Position numbers and translations under genes: made by a program. Below the pieces are notes generated by a model. It worked only from the letters and a program-made list of their open reading frames with translations. It did not search any database and was not told the origin of the DNA. DNA of 64,000 nt from Aureobasidium sp. EXF-3400 (taxonomy: Eukaryota > Ascomycota > Dothideomycetes > Dothideales > Saccotheciaceae): positions 62,001 to 126,000 of the forward strand of contig SWBL01000125.1 in the NCBI GenBank assembly GCA_024195585.1, read 5' to 3'. Positions 31,317 through 41,779 of the stretch are shown here, piece after piece (the stretch's first letter is position 1; each line of letters begins with the position of its first letter).

Positions 31317-32460
31317 ATGGTAGCAGAGAACGGACAGGCGGGAGGCACGGCCAAGGTCAGCGAAGTCGTGGCGACGTACCGCCCGACGAGGGTGAGTGCC
31401 CCCTCCCCAGCGCGTTTATGCAGTCCTCCCCAACCTCAACACTGACGCAATCTGCCAGCTCTTCAAAGCTCCCAACCTGCACTACACCTCGCTCGACTTT
31501 GACTCAACAGGCGAACTGATTCTCCTCGCTCGCACCGACGACACCCTCCACATCTACAACACAAAGGCTGGAGCCCATGCAAAAGAGCTCAAGTCGCAAA
31601 AGCACGGCTGTGCCCTTGCGCGCTTCACCCACCACTCACAATCCGTTATCTACGCTTCCACTAAGCTCAACCATGATATCAGATACCTCTCTGCCCATGA
31701 CAACACATACATCCGCTACTTCAAGGGCCACACCGACAAGGTCACCTCCATCCAGCTCTGCCCTAGCGATGACACCTTCCTCTCCGCTTCGCTCGACAAT
31801 ACCGTCAAGCTATGGAACCTGAACTCTTCCTCTCCCCATGGTAGTCTGAATCTGCACGGTGCCGTCTTGACTGCTTACGATCCCTCGGCCACTGTCATTG
31901 CAGTCGCTTCTCCCGCTACCCAGACCATTGTCCTCTACGACGTTCGCAACTTCGACAAGCCCCCCTTTGCAACCTTTGACATGCAGGACATCGAGCGCCG
32001 CTTTAGCCACTACGGCCAAGCTCAAGCTCAAGGCTGGACCACTCTGGAGTTCAGCAACAATGGACAGTATATCCTGGTCGGAACCAACGGTCCTGGCCAT
32101 TACGTTCTTGACGCCTTTGAGGGTGCTTTGAAGGCATATCTGTATCGCGCTCAAGGTCCTCCACCATTCCCGTCTCAGCTCGGTCAAAGCGACAGCCCCT
32201 TGCGCCATACTCAGTCTTCGCTGCAGGGAGACGCCTGCTTTACTTCTGATGGCCGCTATGTCATCTCAGCCTCGTCCAAGGGTGGTATGTTGGTGTGGGA
32301 TCTGCTTGCTGACAAGCGTTCTGATGGTACCATGAATCCCATGACCGATCTGCCAGGCCCAAGAACGTCTACTGTCGTTGGTGTGAACCCCAGATATAAC
32401 AACCTCGCCAGCGCTGGTCAAGATGTCGTCCTCTGGCTGCCTGACCCAGAACTGGCTTGA
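31317..32460 (+). CDS. swd2: WD40 protein Swd2 (COMPASS/CPF subunit)
   Basis: Nuclear WD40 propeller, 358 aa, exons 31317-31391 and 31459-32460 (67-nt intron). Swd2/WDR82 links histone H3K4 methylation by Set1/COMPASS with RNA 3'-end processing. Recognisable repeats: YTSLDFDSTGELILLARTDD, YFKGHTDKVTSIQLCPSDD with FLSASLDNTVKLWNL, then PSATVIAVASPATQTIVLYD, DACFTSDGRYVISASSKGGMLVWDL and LASAGQDVVLWLPD. The N-terminal tail before the first blade (EVVATYRPTRLFKAPN) is the characteristic Swd2 start, and the splice restores it exactly. High confidence. Confidence 0.9.
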
Positions 32461-32873
32461 TATCCGCACTGGATCACATCTGTATATTAGCGAGGCGTTG
32501 GTGGTGCGATTTTTTGCATATCTTATTTTGCTCAGTATCTGGATCCAAAAACTTCTAGGACCCATCAGAAACGGAGGAGACTACGAGATTTAACGTTGAC
32601 TCACTTCGAATTGCATCACTGCTACTTTCAGCTCACCCGTTTTTGTCGTCTACTACATCGAAAGCTCAATTATCAGGACGATAAAATTTCATTTGGTTCA
32701 AGAAAAGAACACTTCAATATCGCTAATGCCGAAAATACGAAAGAGGCCGACCATGCTCTCAACATCTCGTATGCAAAACTCCCGTCTCTGGACTTCCAAA
32801 AATCAAGTATCCCATCGCTTCCTAAAATGCCATAAACCAACGCCTTCCGATGAAATCCTCCTCCATTCATAAA
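32461..32873. other. Intergenic region between facing 3' ends
   Basis: About 410 bases between the 3' ends of swd2 and the PARG-like gene. Nothing recognised beyond presumed 3' UTRs. Confidence 0.4.
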
Positions 32874-34541
32874 TCAATAACTTTCTTGCTCAGAAAAGCG
32901 TCGCAGGTAGTCGTTCAGTCCGCTACCAAAGTTCAGTGGCTCAACATCGTCTAGACCCCCCTCGCCTCTAAGCATGGGGCTGGTGCCAGAACCTCCTCGT
33001 CTCTGTTTCGCCAGGAGCGAGGAGAGACCATTGATGGATCCAGAGAACCACCCACTCTCGGTGTCGAAGCCGACATGCTCGAAGTCATCAGTCGCATGGG
33101 ACTCGACACTCTTGTTTGGTACACTAGTTCCTGGAACGCGGAACTCGTAGATATCTGATGTCGAGGGAGATACCGAACCGGACGAGGCAATGTCGCTACT
33201 GTCAAAGTTGTAGTAACCGCCTTCTTCACCCTCAAAGCCGCCTGCAGCATCGGGGTAAGAAGCATCTTCCATTTCCTCATCAATCGGGTCCAGTGGCATT
33301 TCGTCTTCTTCTGGCCCAGAACCTGCCTGTGATAGTTGTTTGTTGAGATTGGCCAGAACTTCTCGAAGACGAGCCTTGCTACGCGGGTTCGAGATCTGAT
33401 CGAGCTGCAGTTCAGTCTCTTGAATCTTGGAGACCAGTTCCGAGATGAGCTCCGAAGTAGGACTTTGGGTGCCAGCAGCTTGTGGCTCCGGAGTTACCTC
33501 TGCAGGTGGTGATACAGACTCCTTGGCCAAGACATCTCCGAAGCACTTTTCGAACTCCTTCAGTTGACTACGGTCGGTGATGGCAAAGACAATCTCCTTG
33601 ATGCCTGGCCAGGATTCTGCCTTTCTGGTAGTACCAAGTATGACGCGCTTCCAGATTTTTGCGACTTCGCGCACAGGGTTTCCATAAGCACCACAACCCC
33701 ACGCTCCGAGGATAAGCTTTTCGGCTCCGCGAGTTTGCGCCATGCGAAGCACGCCACGCATCTTGTGTGTCACAAGTTCGCGGTCACGGTCGCAGTAGCT
33801 CACACCACAAGAGCAGCCGCCTTCAGCTTCCTCCTTCTCGGCGATGCGTGCGCTGTTAGTCTCGGGGAACCGAATCATGGCCGCGCTGATGACATCAACA
33901 AAGAAACGCTCTCGCTTTGGCAAGTCTTCTGCTTCAGGAGTACTGTCTCTGTGCACCAAAACATCTGGAGTCACGACACCGCCAATTTCTGGCAGTCGGT
34001 AGAAATCATCCCAGAGCGAAGCGTACAAGGTGGTACGCATACAGAGAAACTCCTCAGAGCTGGTTGCACCGTCCAGAAATCCACCACCAGGGCGCAGAGG
34101 GGAGGCCATGTTTAGGATACAAACGTTTGTGGACCTGGTTGCTTGCTTTGAAGTAGCCAACGCAGCAGCTGCAGATTGCCGACGAGATGAGTGAGTGGAC
34201 CGACGAGCTGCAGTAAGGGAGTCCGTGTTACAAAGTCGGATCGTCAAGTTTGATGTCGATGGTCTCTCGATGTTGCCATCCAGCTTGGGATCGGTCGTCA
34301 AGACAGCGTTGTGGATGCCATGTCTGGCCCTCGGACTCGACTTGAGAATATCCGGAATAACTTTGTTGACAGTGTCCTTTGCCCTTTTGGCACGATCCGA
34401 ACGTCTGTTTGCCTGAGGAGCGACAACGACTGTCGGTTGAAGTCGTCCCATGATTGCTTTTTGTCGGGAAGGATCCTTGGCAAAAGGTGTGACTGATGGC
34501 TGGTCGTGTTGACGCAGTGGATGGAACGAGGGACACGACAA
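32874..34541 (-). CDS. Microbial-type PARG catalytic-domain protein
   Basis: 555 aa, intronless. Residues about 30-345 match the microbial PARG-type macro fold, which hydrolyses ADP-ribose from proteins. Key parts: NMASPLRPGGGFLDGATSSEEF (Gly-rich loop followed by two acids), LYASLWDDFYRLP, FFVDVISAAMIRFPE, and LILGAWGCGAYGNP near the end of the fold. The canonical loop in this family carries QEE; here it reads SEE, keeping the second and third positions, including the acid expected to be catalytic. A Cys-rich insert (GGCSCGVSYCDRDRE) interrupts the fold. The C-terminal 200 residues are a coiled-coil-like helix (LVSKIQETELQLDQI) and an acidic Ser-rich tail. Met31 (34451) is an alternative start. 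Catalytic activity is inferred from the fold only. Confidence 0.78.
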   Translation of the reverse strand: MSCPSFHPLRQHDQPSVTPFAKDPSRQKAIMGRLQPTVVVAPQANRRSDRAKRAKDTVNKVIPDILKSSPRARHGIHNAVLTTDPKLDGNIERPSTSNLTIRLCNTDSLTAARRSTHSSRRQSAAAALATSKQATRSTNVCILNMASPLRPGGGFLDGATSSEEFLCMRTTLYASLWDDFYRLPEIGGVVTPDVLVHRDSTPEAEDLPKRERFFVDVISAAMIRFPETNSARIAEKEEAEGGCSCGVSYCDRDRELVTHKMRGVLRMAQTRGAEKLILGAWGCGAYGNPVREVAKIWKRVILGTTRKAESWPGIKEIVFAITDRSQLKEFEKCFGDVLAKESVSPPAEVTPEPQAAGTQSPTSELISELVSKIQETELQLDQISNPRSKARLREVLANLNKQLSQAGSGPEEDEMPLDPIDEEMEDASYPDAAGGFEGEEGGYYNFDSSDIASSGSVSPSTSDIYEFRVPGTSVPNKSVESHATDDFEHVGFDTESGWFSGSINGLSSLLAKQRRGGSGTSPMLRGEGGLDDVEPLNFGSGLNDYLRRFSEQESY

Positions 34542-35464
34542 GTCCAGTTGCCAGATAAAAGAAGGGAACTGAAGAGAACGAGAAGGGACAAACAGGAAAA
34601 TAAGACAATGATGGGCGACTCAGGTGTTGGCTGACGTTGGCGGGCCTGACATGTGAAAGCGTACTATATTAGCAGGAATGACGACAAGCTCCACTGCCGA
34701 CAGACGGAAGCGTGTACAGGCCGGTGAATACAGAGGAGGGAGGTATGGACAATGGAGTGTACTGCGAGACGGTTGGTTGGAGAGCCGAAGGAAAAACGGA
34801 GAAGCACGAAGGGATGCACATGGGAGGAGAGACAAGTGACTGCATCACAACTGCATGCGGCATCTTCGATGAATTGACTCTGGCCGTGGAAACGCCTACG
34901 ATGGCCGCCAAGATTAGCATGTGAAGATGCCGGAAGCGGGCTAAACAGACGGCTGTCGGCCGTACAGAACGCAAAGGGCAGCTTCAGAGTCATGTGCGTA
35001 ATGTTCAAGACCGTTTGTGCTCTCGATTCTTGATCATCTTGGACGGAAAAACATGTCTCAACTCTCTGCTGGTTTCCGCTGAACCATGTGTATTAGGACA
35101 CTTGCTTATACGTGGTGGGAGGATTGAGTTTCGCACATCAGCGTCGGTATATAGTACAGATGTTCGATATCGAATAGCATGTGCGGCTCATAAGCCAATG
35201 CTGCGGATTTAACCGATGTGGGAATACGAAGGCTGGCTGATGAGAGAGCGTTACGAGCAGCTCATAGTTTGATTTGGAGCAGCACCCGATTTATCGATAA
35301 ATACATATCTCCAGTTTTATTGGAGTGACTGCTTTTGCTAGGGCACGCGAGACACGGCGCGCACAAGGCTAGATCAGCAGCAGCAGCGTGCATCACCGAG
35401 GTCGTCTGACAGCTGATAATATCGTTGCTTACCTATACTTGTATCGTACACAATATTGCCCGAC
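34542..35464. other. Divergent promoter region
   Basis: About 920 bases between the PARG-like gene (leftward) and trs31 (rightward). Several frames near 34660-35010 are short and mutually overlapping, with no supported gene. A CAG microsatellite-like run lies near 35372-35384. Confidence 0.45.
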
Positions 35465-36205
35465 ATGGCTACTCAGCAGCAAGCCCAGCAGCAACAACAA
35501 CCGCTACCGCAGCAGACGCAGACGCAGACGCAGTCCAATGCAGTGTCTGGTGCTGCCAGAGCGAGCTCGTACACAGCGCTGCCTCCACCAGCAGCCTACA
35601 CACCGCTACGCCATGCCAGTAATCGCAAGACCATCTACGACCGCAACCTCAATCGCGCCCGCACATCCGAGTTGAGCCTGGCATCCTTTGCCCACCTCTT
35701 CAACACCTTGATCGCATACCACCAAGCTCGCGCGCCCTCGGTGTCGGATCTTGAGGCCAGGCTGGCCCAATCCGCATACCCTATCGGTGTCAAGCTGCTC
35801 GATCTGCTCCTCTTCCGCATGCCATCTCGCACAGCCTCTCGACCGACACGCTTGCTCGATCTTCTGCAATTCATACACACAACCTTGTGGCGCTCCTTGT
35901 TCGGCCGTCCTGCCGATGCTCTCGAGGCTAGCACTGGCAACAACAATGATTACATGATTGTGGACAATGACCCCCTGGTCAATACATACATCAGCATTCC
36001 CAAGGAGATGAGTCAGCTCAACTGCGCTGCCTTTGTCGGTGGCATCATTGAGGGCGTATGTGATGCTGCTGGCTTCTCGACAGACGGCGTCACGGCACAT
36101 TGGGCTGAAAACGACGAGCTTTGGCCCTCCAAGACCATTTTCCTCGTCAAGTTCAAGCCTGAAGTAGTCGAAAGAGAAGAAGCACTCAAGGCTGGAGGCG
36201 GTTGA
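35465..36205 (+). CDS. trs31: TRAPP subunit Trs31/TRAPPC5-like
   Basis: 246 aa, intronless. Core subunit of the TRAPP tether, which acts as Ypt1/Rab1 exchange factor in ER-Golgi transport. The first 45 residues are rich in Gln, Thr and Ala and disordered. The conserved Bet3-like fold starts at KTIYDRNLNRARTSELSLASFAHLF, followed by LEARLAQSAYPIGVKLLDLL, RLLDLLQFIHTTLWRSLFGR, NTYISIPKEMSQLNCAAFVGGIIEGVCD and TIFLVKFKPEVVERE. These blocks are the standard Trs31 landmarks. The ATG at 35465 is the first in frame. Confidence 0.92.
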   Translation: MATQQQAQQQQQPLPQQTQTQTQSNAVSGAARASSYTALPPPAAYTPLRHASNRKTIYDRNLNRARTSELSLASFAHLFNTLIAYHQARAPSVSDLEARLAQSAYPIGVKLLDLLLFRMPSRTASRPTRLLDLLQFIHTTLWRSLFGRPADALEASTGNNNDYMIVDNDPLVNTYISIPKEMSQLNCAAFVGGIIEGVCDAAGFSTDGVTAHWAENDELWPSKTIFLVKFKPEVVEREEALKAGGG

Positions 36206-36389
36206 TCGGCAAGTACTGTCTTATTTCATGACAGCTTTTGAGAAGGGCTAGTAAATCTCGGAATCTATCAATGCCAAAGAATTACGGCAATGGCGAAGGG
36301 ACACCCAAGAGCAGAACAAACAGCTTCTCTTTGAGCAATCTTCTTCGACCGGCTCATCTGCTAAAGATGTTGTTCTCTTTGGTCATATT

Positions 36390-37841
36390 CTACTCCGCCA
36401 CAATTCCGATCGGCAAACTCTCCCATGCTCCTGTCTCTCGTCGCCAACCTCCTTGACCTGAAGGAACATCCTCCATTTCCACGTCATCCGTCCTCTTCGT
36501 CTCCTTCGTTGCCGCTTCTTCGGCCTCCGCATCGTGGTCACCCAGCAAGGCGCTAGCTTCTACTAAACTCTTCCAAGTGGCTCGAACATCCATCTCAGCA
36601 TCTTCGAGGATCTCTTCGGCCAGTTCGTGACTCCACTGTGTGTTGGGGTTTAATATGCACTCCCTCAGCGCCAAAATTTCGAAAAGCACAGGGCTCTCGC
36701 CACGCATCTCTAGCCAGCTGTCCGAGTCTAGCACGTGCATGATCCAGCGGTAGATGGCCCATTTGGTTGGGTCTGTTCTATCCCGGTCTTCGTCCGTAGT
36801 CGTCAGTCTTGCATTATGAGCAATGGCTCGTTCCAAGAAGGCTTCGATGAACAGTGGAGATCCAGATGCAAGCATGATCAGAAGGTCATCCCAGATTAAG
36901 TAGGCGCCTTGTAGTGCCGAGTCGGCAAGAGGGCCCTTTCTCCTGTAGATGCAGATTAGCAAAGCAGAAGCAGGATCAAAAGCCTAGTTCGATCGCACAT
37001 ACTGTTTTAATGAAGGTACAATTAGGCCATCATCAATCAAGACCGATGCCACCTGCGTCCACTTTGCTGCTTCGTCTTCGCCACAGCATAGATTTTGACA
37101 AAACTGTTGTGTCTCAAGTAACGAGCTGGCAGCATCCTTGGCCTTAGCTTTGCTCTTCAATGCCGTGACCCTGCGTGATCTAAACTTCTTGAGATATTCT
37201 GTGACCTCCAATCTCACTGCTGCCAAAGATTCCAGATCGACCTGTGCTGCAGCCTCCTCGCCAACTTCGGCTTCCCAAGCGTCTTGAGGCAGTTTCGCCC
37301 AGTACACGCCCCAGAGCCAATTCACGGCTTCGCGAGCACTACGGACGAGTCTCGCAAGGCCAGGCAGATCTTCATGTGCAACTTCATGGCGTAGCTCGAC
37401 GAAATGTGGAGGCAGGCCGATAGATCTGGCGACGTCAAACATGCTCTGTCCAGGTCCGTTTCTATGGCGTCCCAGATCCGCAAAACCAGTCACAAATCTC
37501 GAGAGTGCGGTAGTGTAGGCAGCTCTGAGGGCAAACGACGAGGCGGTGACAGCGGTAACACCTTGATGCGCCCACTCTGAAGGGTCGGCGGCAGAAGAGA
37601 CTTGACGTGCATTGGAGGTCGAGAATTGGGCGTGAAGGAGCATGGCATCCATCAGAAGGGCGGTGCTTTCGACTGCGTGAGGAACATTGCCTCTCTGTTT
37701 CCATGCTGCTACTGTGGCAATAGCATGACTTTGCTCTGCCGGTGTTGAAGGGCTATAGAGACCATGGCGAACGTTCAGAAGGTCGGCATGGCTGCGCCAG
37801 GGGGTGACGAAGTAGTTTCGTTGTAAGGGCTGTGGAGACAT
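36390..37841 (-). CDS. las1: Las1-type pre-rRNA endonuclease
   Basis: 463 aa, exons 37841-37003 and 36942-36390 with a 60-nt intron. Las1 is the HEPN-family endonuclease that cuts the C2 site in ITS2 during 60S assembly, working with Grc3. The N-terminal HEPN domain contains the catalytic RHxxxH motif as RHEVAHEDLP (Arg151, His152, His156), inside IGLPPHFVELRHEVAHEDL, the usual Las1 context. The preceding helices (VAAWKQRGNVPHAVESTALL) also match. The C-terminal half is less conserved: helices from LQGAYLIWDDLLI onwards and an acidic tail. Trs31 lies 185 bp away with its 3' end facing this gene. Confidence 0.88.
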
Positions 37842-38968
37842 CTTGAAGGTCTCTTCGTAGCTGTTAGTTCCAGATAATCAAGTCCAACAACAATCCTTGA
37901 TCTGTGTAAAAATCCAGAATTAGTTATGGTCCACGAAACAATGTTCATTGACCTTGCAGTCTTTTCAATTCTGAACATGCACCAGGAATTCTAAGCTTGG
38001 AGAAGCCTCGCACACGAGAATCTATCCCTTTCAACGCGCTGCTTCGATGGATCCATGTATTCCGCAATCTGTCGTCTTGGATATGTCTCTGTCGATTTTT
38101 CGCTTTTTTTCTTCCCCAGAAAAGTCTGCCGAAGGTGGTATGCATGTTGTGAGAAAGAACGCGCAGAGAGACCACTTACTTCTATTATGTCAGGTGTTCT
38201 GATGACTTTTACTCAAGGTCAGACAAGACGAACGATCGGAGCTCCAGATATTGACGCTGACTTTGGGAAGGGTGGTCAATTTACTCAAGGTTGGTTGCTG
38301 CGCTCCCAAGTCCGCCGCCAAGCCCGTACGCCGCCCTCGAGCAGTTGTATGAATCTGGCTCTCTGTATGTGTTGACCGCCCAAGTTTGTAGATACAACAG
38401 GGCGTAAGCCCGCCTGTGGGACGAGCATGGATGTTTTGGTCCAGGTTTTTCTGTATCACAAAATCACTAGATTGGTGGCCGGTCGCATATAACCATGATG
38501 CCCAACCACTCGATATGCATCCCCCATCTTCATTCTAACGACTTTCACGACTAGAAGCTCCTCGGTATCAAGCTCTAGGTAAGGTGGCTCGATAGTCAGA
38601 AGGACCCTCTGAGTTCTGGATATCGTGCTGAGTGATTCGATGTTATCGACGAAGCCACTTTGCCCCAACATATACTTCAATGCACCTTCACGATGTGGGC
38701 GAGCAAACCAAAGATTACTGTATTTTCGGTCCTGAGCGTAGCGGACTTCGAGACGAGTTGCATGGTTATAAGGCAAATGCCACGTGCTAATCCTAACGTC
38801 ATCTCACCGTCCGGTTGCTCCTTCTGTAAAGTAGTTGCTGAGCATAGACACCTTCCCTAGCTGCAGCCAACAACACGTGAAGCAAACAATGCATCTGCCA
38901 AACAAGGGAAAAACACAAGACACCGTCACAGACAGCGACAAGAGTTCTCCATCTCCGAACCCAACACC
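37842..38968. other. Divergent promoter region
   Basis: About 1.1 kb between las1 (leftward) and the PAL gene (rightward). A minus-strand frame at 38456-38776 (106 codons) has a protein-like composition and is discussed as a possible remnant; otherwise nothing is recognised. Confidence 0.45.
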
Positions 38969-41298
38969 ATGTCATCACATGAGATCCATACCTCTCTGGA
39001 CACCAGAGAACAACCCCCCAGACACGATGCCTCCACTGTAGACTCGCGTCCGCTGATCAGCTCAGGGTTGCTTGCCTGGAATAAGATACACAGACTGCTC
39101 CAGGGCGAAGACTGTATCATCGATGGGAGTTCACTCGACATCGCCAGTGTCGTGGCTGTTGCCAAGTCAGTTTCTTCTTGTTGTTCTTCTCCAGACCATG
39201 GCCGTCTGACTGTGATGCACAGATATGGCACATCAGCAAAACTATCGACCGACGACGACATCACAAAACGTATCGATGATAGTGTTCGCATGCTGAGAAC
39301 CCATCTCGACCAGGGTCATGTTGTTTACGGTAAATGGTATCGATGCCTCGAACCTTATCACGAAAGTGCTAAGCATGGCTGACAGGAGTCTCCACTGGTT
39401 TCGGCGGCAGTGCTGATACCAGGAGTGACAACTTGGAGGACTTACAGAGAGCACTCATCCAGCATCAGAACTCTGGTGTCCTCACAAACCGAGATATCGG
39501 CCGCCCTCAAGAGACATCATCAGTGAACAATGCTTTTCGTTCACGAGATACCGACCTGGCTTTCAGCGCAAACTCAATGCCAACGAGTTGGGTGAGAGCA
39601 AGCATGCTCATCAGATGCAACTCGATCATTCGAGGTCACTCTGGAGTACGCATGTCTGTGATACAAGCCATTCTTCGCCTCCTCAACGAAAACATTATCC
39701 CAGTCGTACCTCTAAGAGGCAGCATTTCGGCCAGTGGCGACCTGAGTCCTCTCTCGTACATTGCCGGAGCGATTGAAGGCTCTCCCGATATCTACGTTAG
39801 AATTGCCAATGGCAAGATCCTGACGGCAGCAGAGGCATTGAGAGATGCTGGTATTGAGCGTGTCACTTTTCAACCCAAGGAAGGGCTAGGCCTGTTGAAC
39901 GGAACGGCATTCTCTGCCGCGACGGCATCTCTTGCCCTACACCAATCTCAAAAAGTCGCACTCTTGTCGCAGATTCTGACTGCAATGAGTGTTGAAGCGA
40001 TGCAAGGATCTGCTGAGCCATTCTGGCCTCAGATTGCTAACATGCGACCTCATCCTGGTCAAATCGAATCAGCTGCCAACATTATGTCTTTTCTATCAGA
40101 TTCAAAACTGGCAAAGTGTATTGGATCACCAAAAGACACAAAAATGACCGGCCTCTATCAGGATCGGTACCCTCTGCGCACCGCATCGCAGTGGATCGGA
40201 CCTCAGATCGAGGACTTCATGCACGCCTCCTCTCAAATCCAAATTGAGATCAACTCGACCACAGATAATCCATTGATGGACGTTGAGTCAGACCACGTCC
40301 TTCATGGTGGTAACTTCCAGGCCGCTATAGTGACCTCCACAATGGATAGGGCTCGTCTTTGTTTAGAGCGGTTGGGGAAAATGCTCTTCTCTCAGGCAAC
40401 AGAGATCATCAACCCAACGCTGAACGATGGGTTGCCAGCAAACTTATGCGCAGATGATCCCTCAACATCATTCACATGCAAGGGCATCGATATCAACATG
40501 GCCTCGTATCAATCGGAGCTGGGTTTCCTTGCTAATCCTGTAGGAAATCACGTTCAATCTGCCGAGATGCATAACCAAGCCATCAACAGCCTTGCTTTGA
40601 TTTCTTCAAGATACACATTACAAGCGCTCGATACTATCTACTTGATGGCGGCTGCTCATCTGTTTGTCCTCTGTCAAGCTCTTGACCTGCGTGTCTTGCA
40701 GATTGAGTTCCTCAAGACCATGAGTACTGAAGTTAGTCGCCTTGTACAGAAGTTGCTCATAAACATGCAGACACCCGATGAGGTGTGTGAGCTTCTTGAG
40801 AATGCCGTCTGCACTCGTATGAAGGTTGTGTGGCCTACTACCAATACTGCTGACCTCGACCAACGATGCAAGATTACTGCTGAAGCCGTCATGCCAGATG
40901 TCATTCAAGTGCTATCCAAAGCCTCTCCCACTATATCCCTCAATTCTATGGCCCTGATCAACTTCACGATAGAGCTACAAACTCAGATGCAAATTCAGTA
41001 CGAATGCAGAAGGCAGAATCTTATCGATCAACATCACGAAGTCACTCCGAGATACTTAGGGAAGGCGGCCAAACGAATGTATAACTTCGTTCGTAATGAT
41101 CTAGGCGTCAAAATGCATCGTGGTCTGGTCGAACACCCTACTCAACCACTTCCTCCAGGTGTCGAAGCAGGGATGCCACGCAAAACTATTGGTAGCAGAA
41201 TCAGTGTGATCTATGAGGCATTGAGAGATGGACGTGGAAGTACAATGCTCATGGCTTGTGCTGACGAGGGCTTGAAAGATGACAATCCAGGTCGATGA
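38969..41298 (+). CDS. Phenylalanine ammonia-lyase
   Basis: Converts L-phenylalanine to trans-cinnamate and ammonia. 738 aa, exons 38969-39165, 39223-39329 and 39386-41298; introns 57 and 56 nt. The MIO-forming Ala-Ser-Gly is at 217-219 in RGSISASGDLSPLSY. Other family landmarks: YGVSTGFGGSADTRS, NGTAFSAATASL, QDRYPLRTASQW, STTDNPLMD, HGGNFQAAIV and LANPVGNHVQSAEMHNQAINSLAL. The first intron is 57 nt, a multiple of three without stop codons, so an unspliced reading appears to add 19 residues; removing it restores AKYGTSAKLS, as expected for PAL. Fungal PAL and histidine ammonia-lyase are related, but the length and the N-terminal extension favour PAL. No other phenylpropanoid gene lies next to it. 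Confidence 0.9.
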
Positions 41299-41779
41299 GT
41301 TTACTAGATAGTGTATTCTTGCTATCCACTTTGCGATATCACAGACTTGCGTATACCTCACGGCTTAGAAAACCAAAGTCTTGATATTCACTTTCGTCAT
41401 CTGAAGGTTGCTCAGTCTCTTCTGATTACCTTCTGATGTCTATAACGCACTTTGAAGACATACGATCGTTGTTAGAGCTTAAGTGATATTGCGGACAAGG
41501 TCACTCCAGAAACATGGCTGATATTAAGTGCTTAGGAACAATCAGGTCGGTACAGCGTCACACAAGGAATAATTCAAAAGTTGATGGTAAAGAAGTATTT
41601 TGGCAAAAGTATATACGAGAAGAATCAGACTCCAGTGATACAAATATCGAGACTCGCAAGTTCTCACAAGCTACTCAAAGTTTCTAGAAACGTAATAGAA
41701 GAACGCATGGTGACCCAAAACACCGGGGAATGCAGATGAGGGCAAAACGCAAGGAAAGGAACGAATGTAGAAAATCCGT
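41299..41779. other. Intergenic region between facing 3' ends
   Basis: About 480 bases between the 3' ends of the PAL and GH72 genes; AT-rich in the middle. No feature recognised. Confidence 0.4.

Noticed and set aside
35465..35560. CAG-rich tract as a microsatellite locus
   Set aside because: It is the Gln-rich N-terminus of Trs31 with mixed codons, not a pure repeat.
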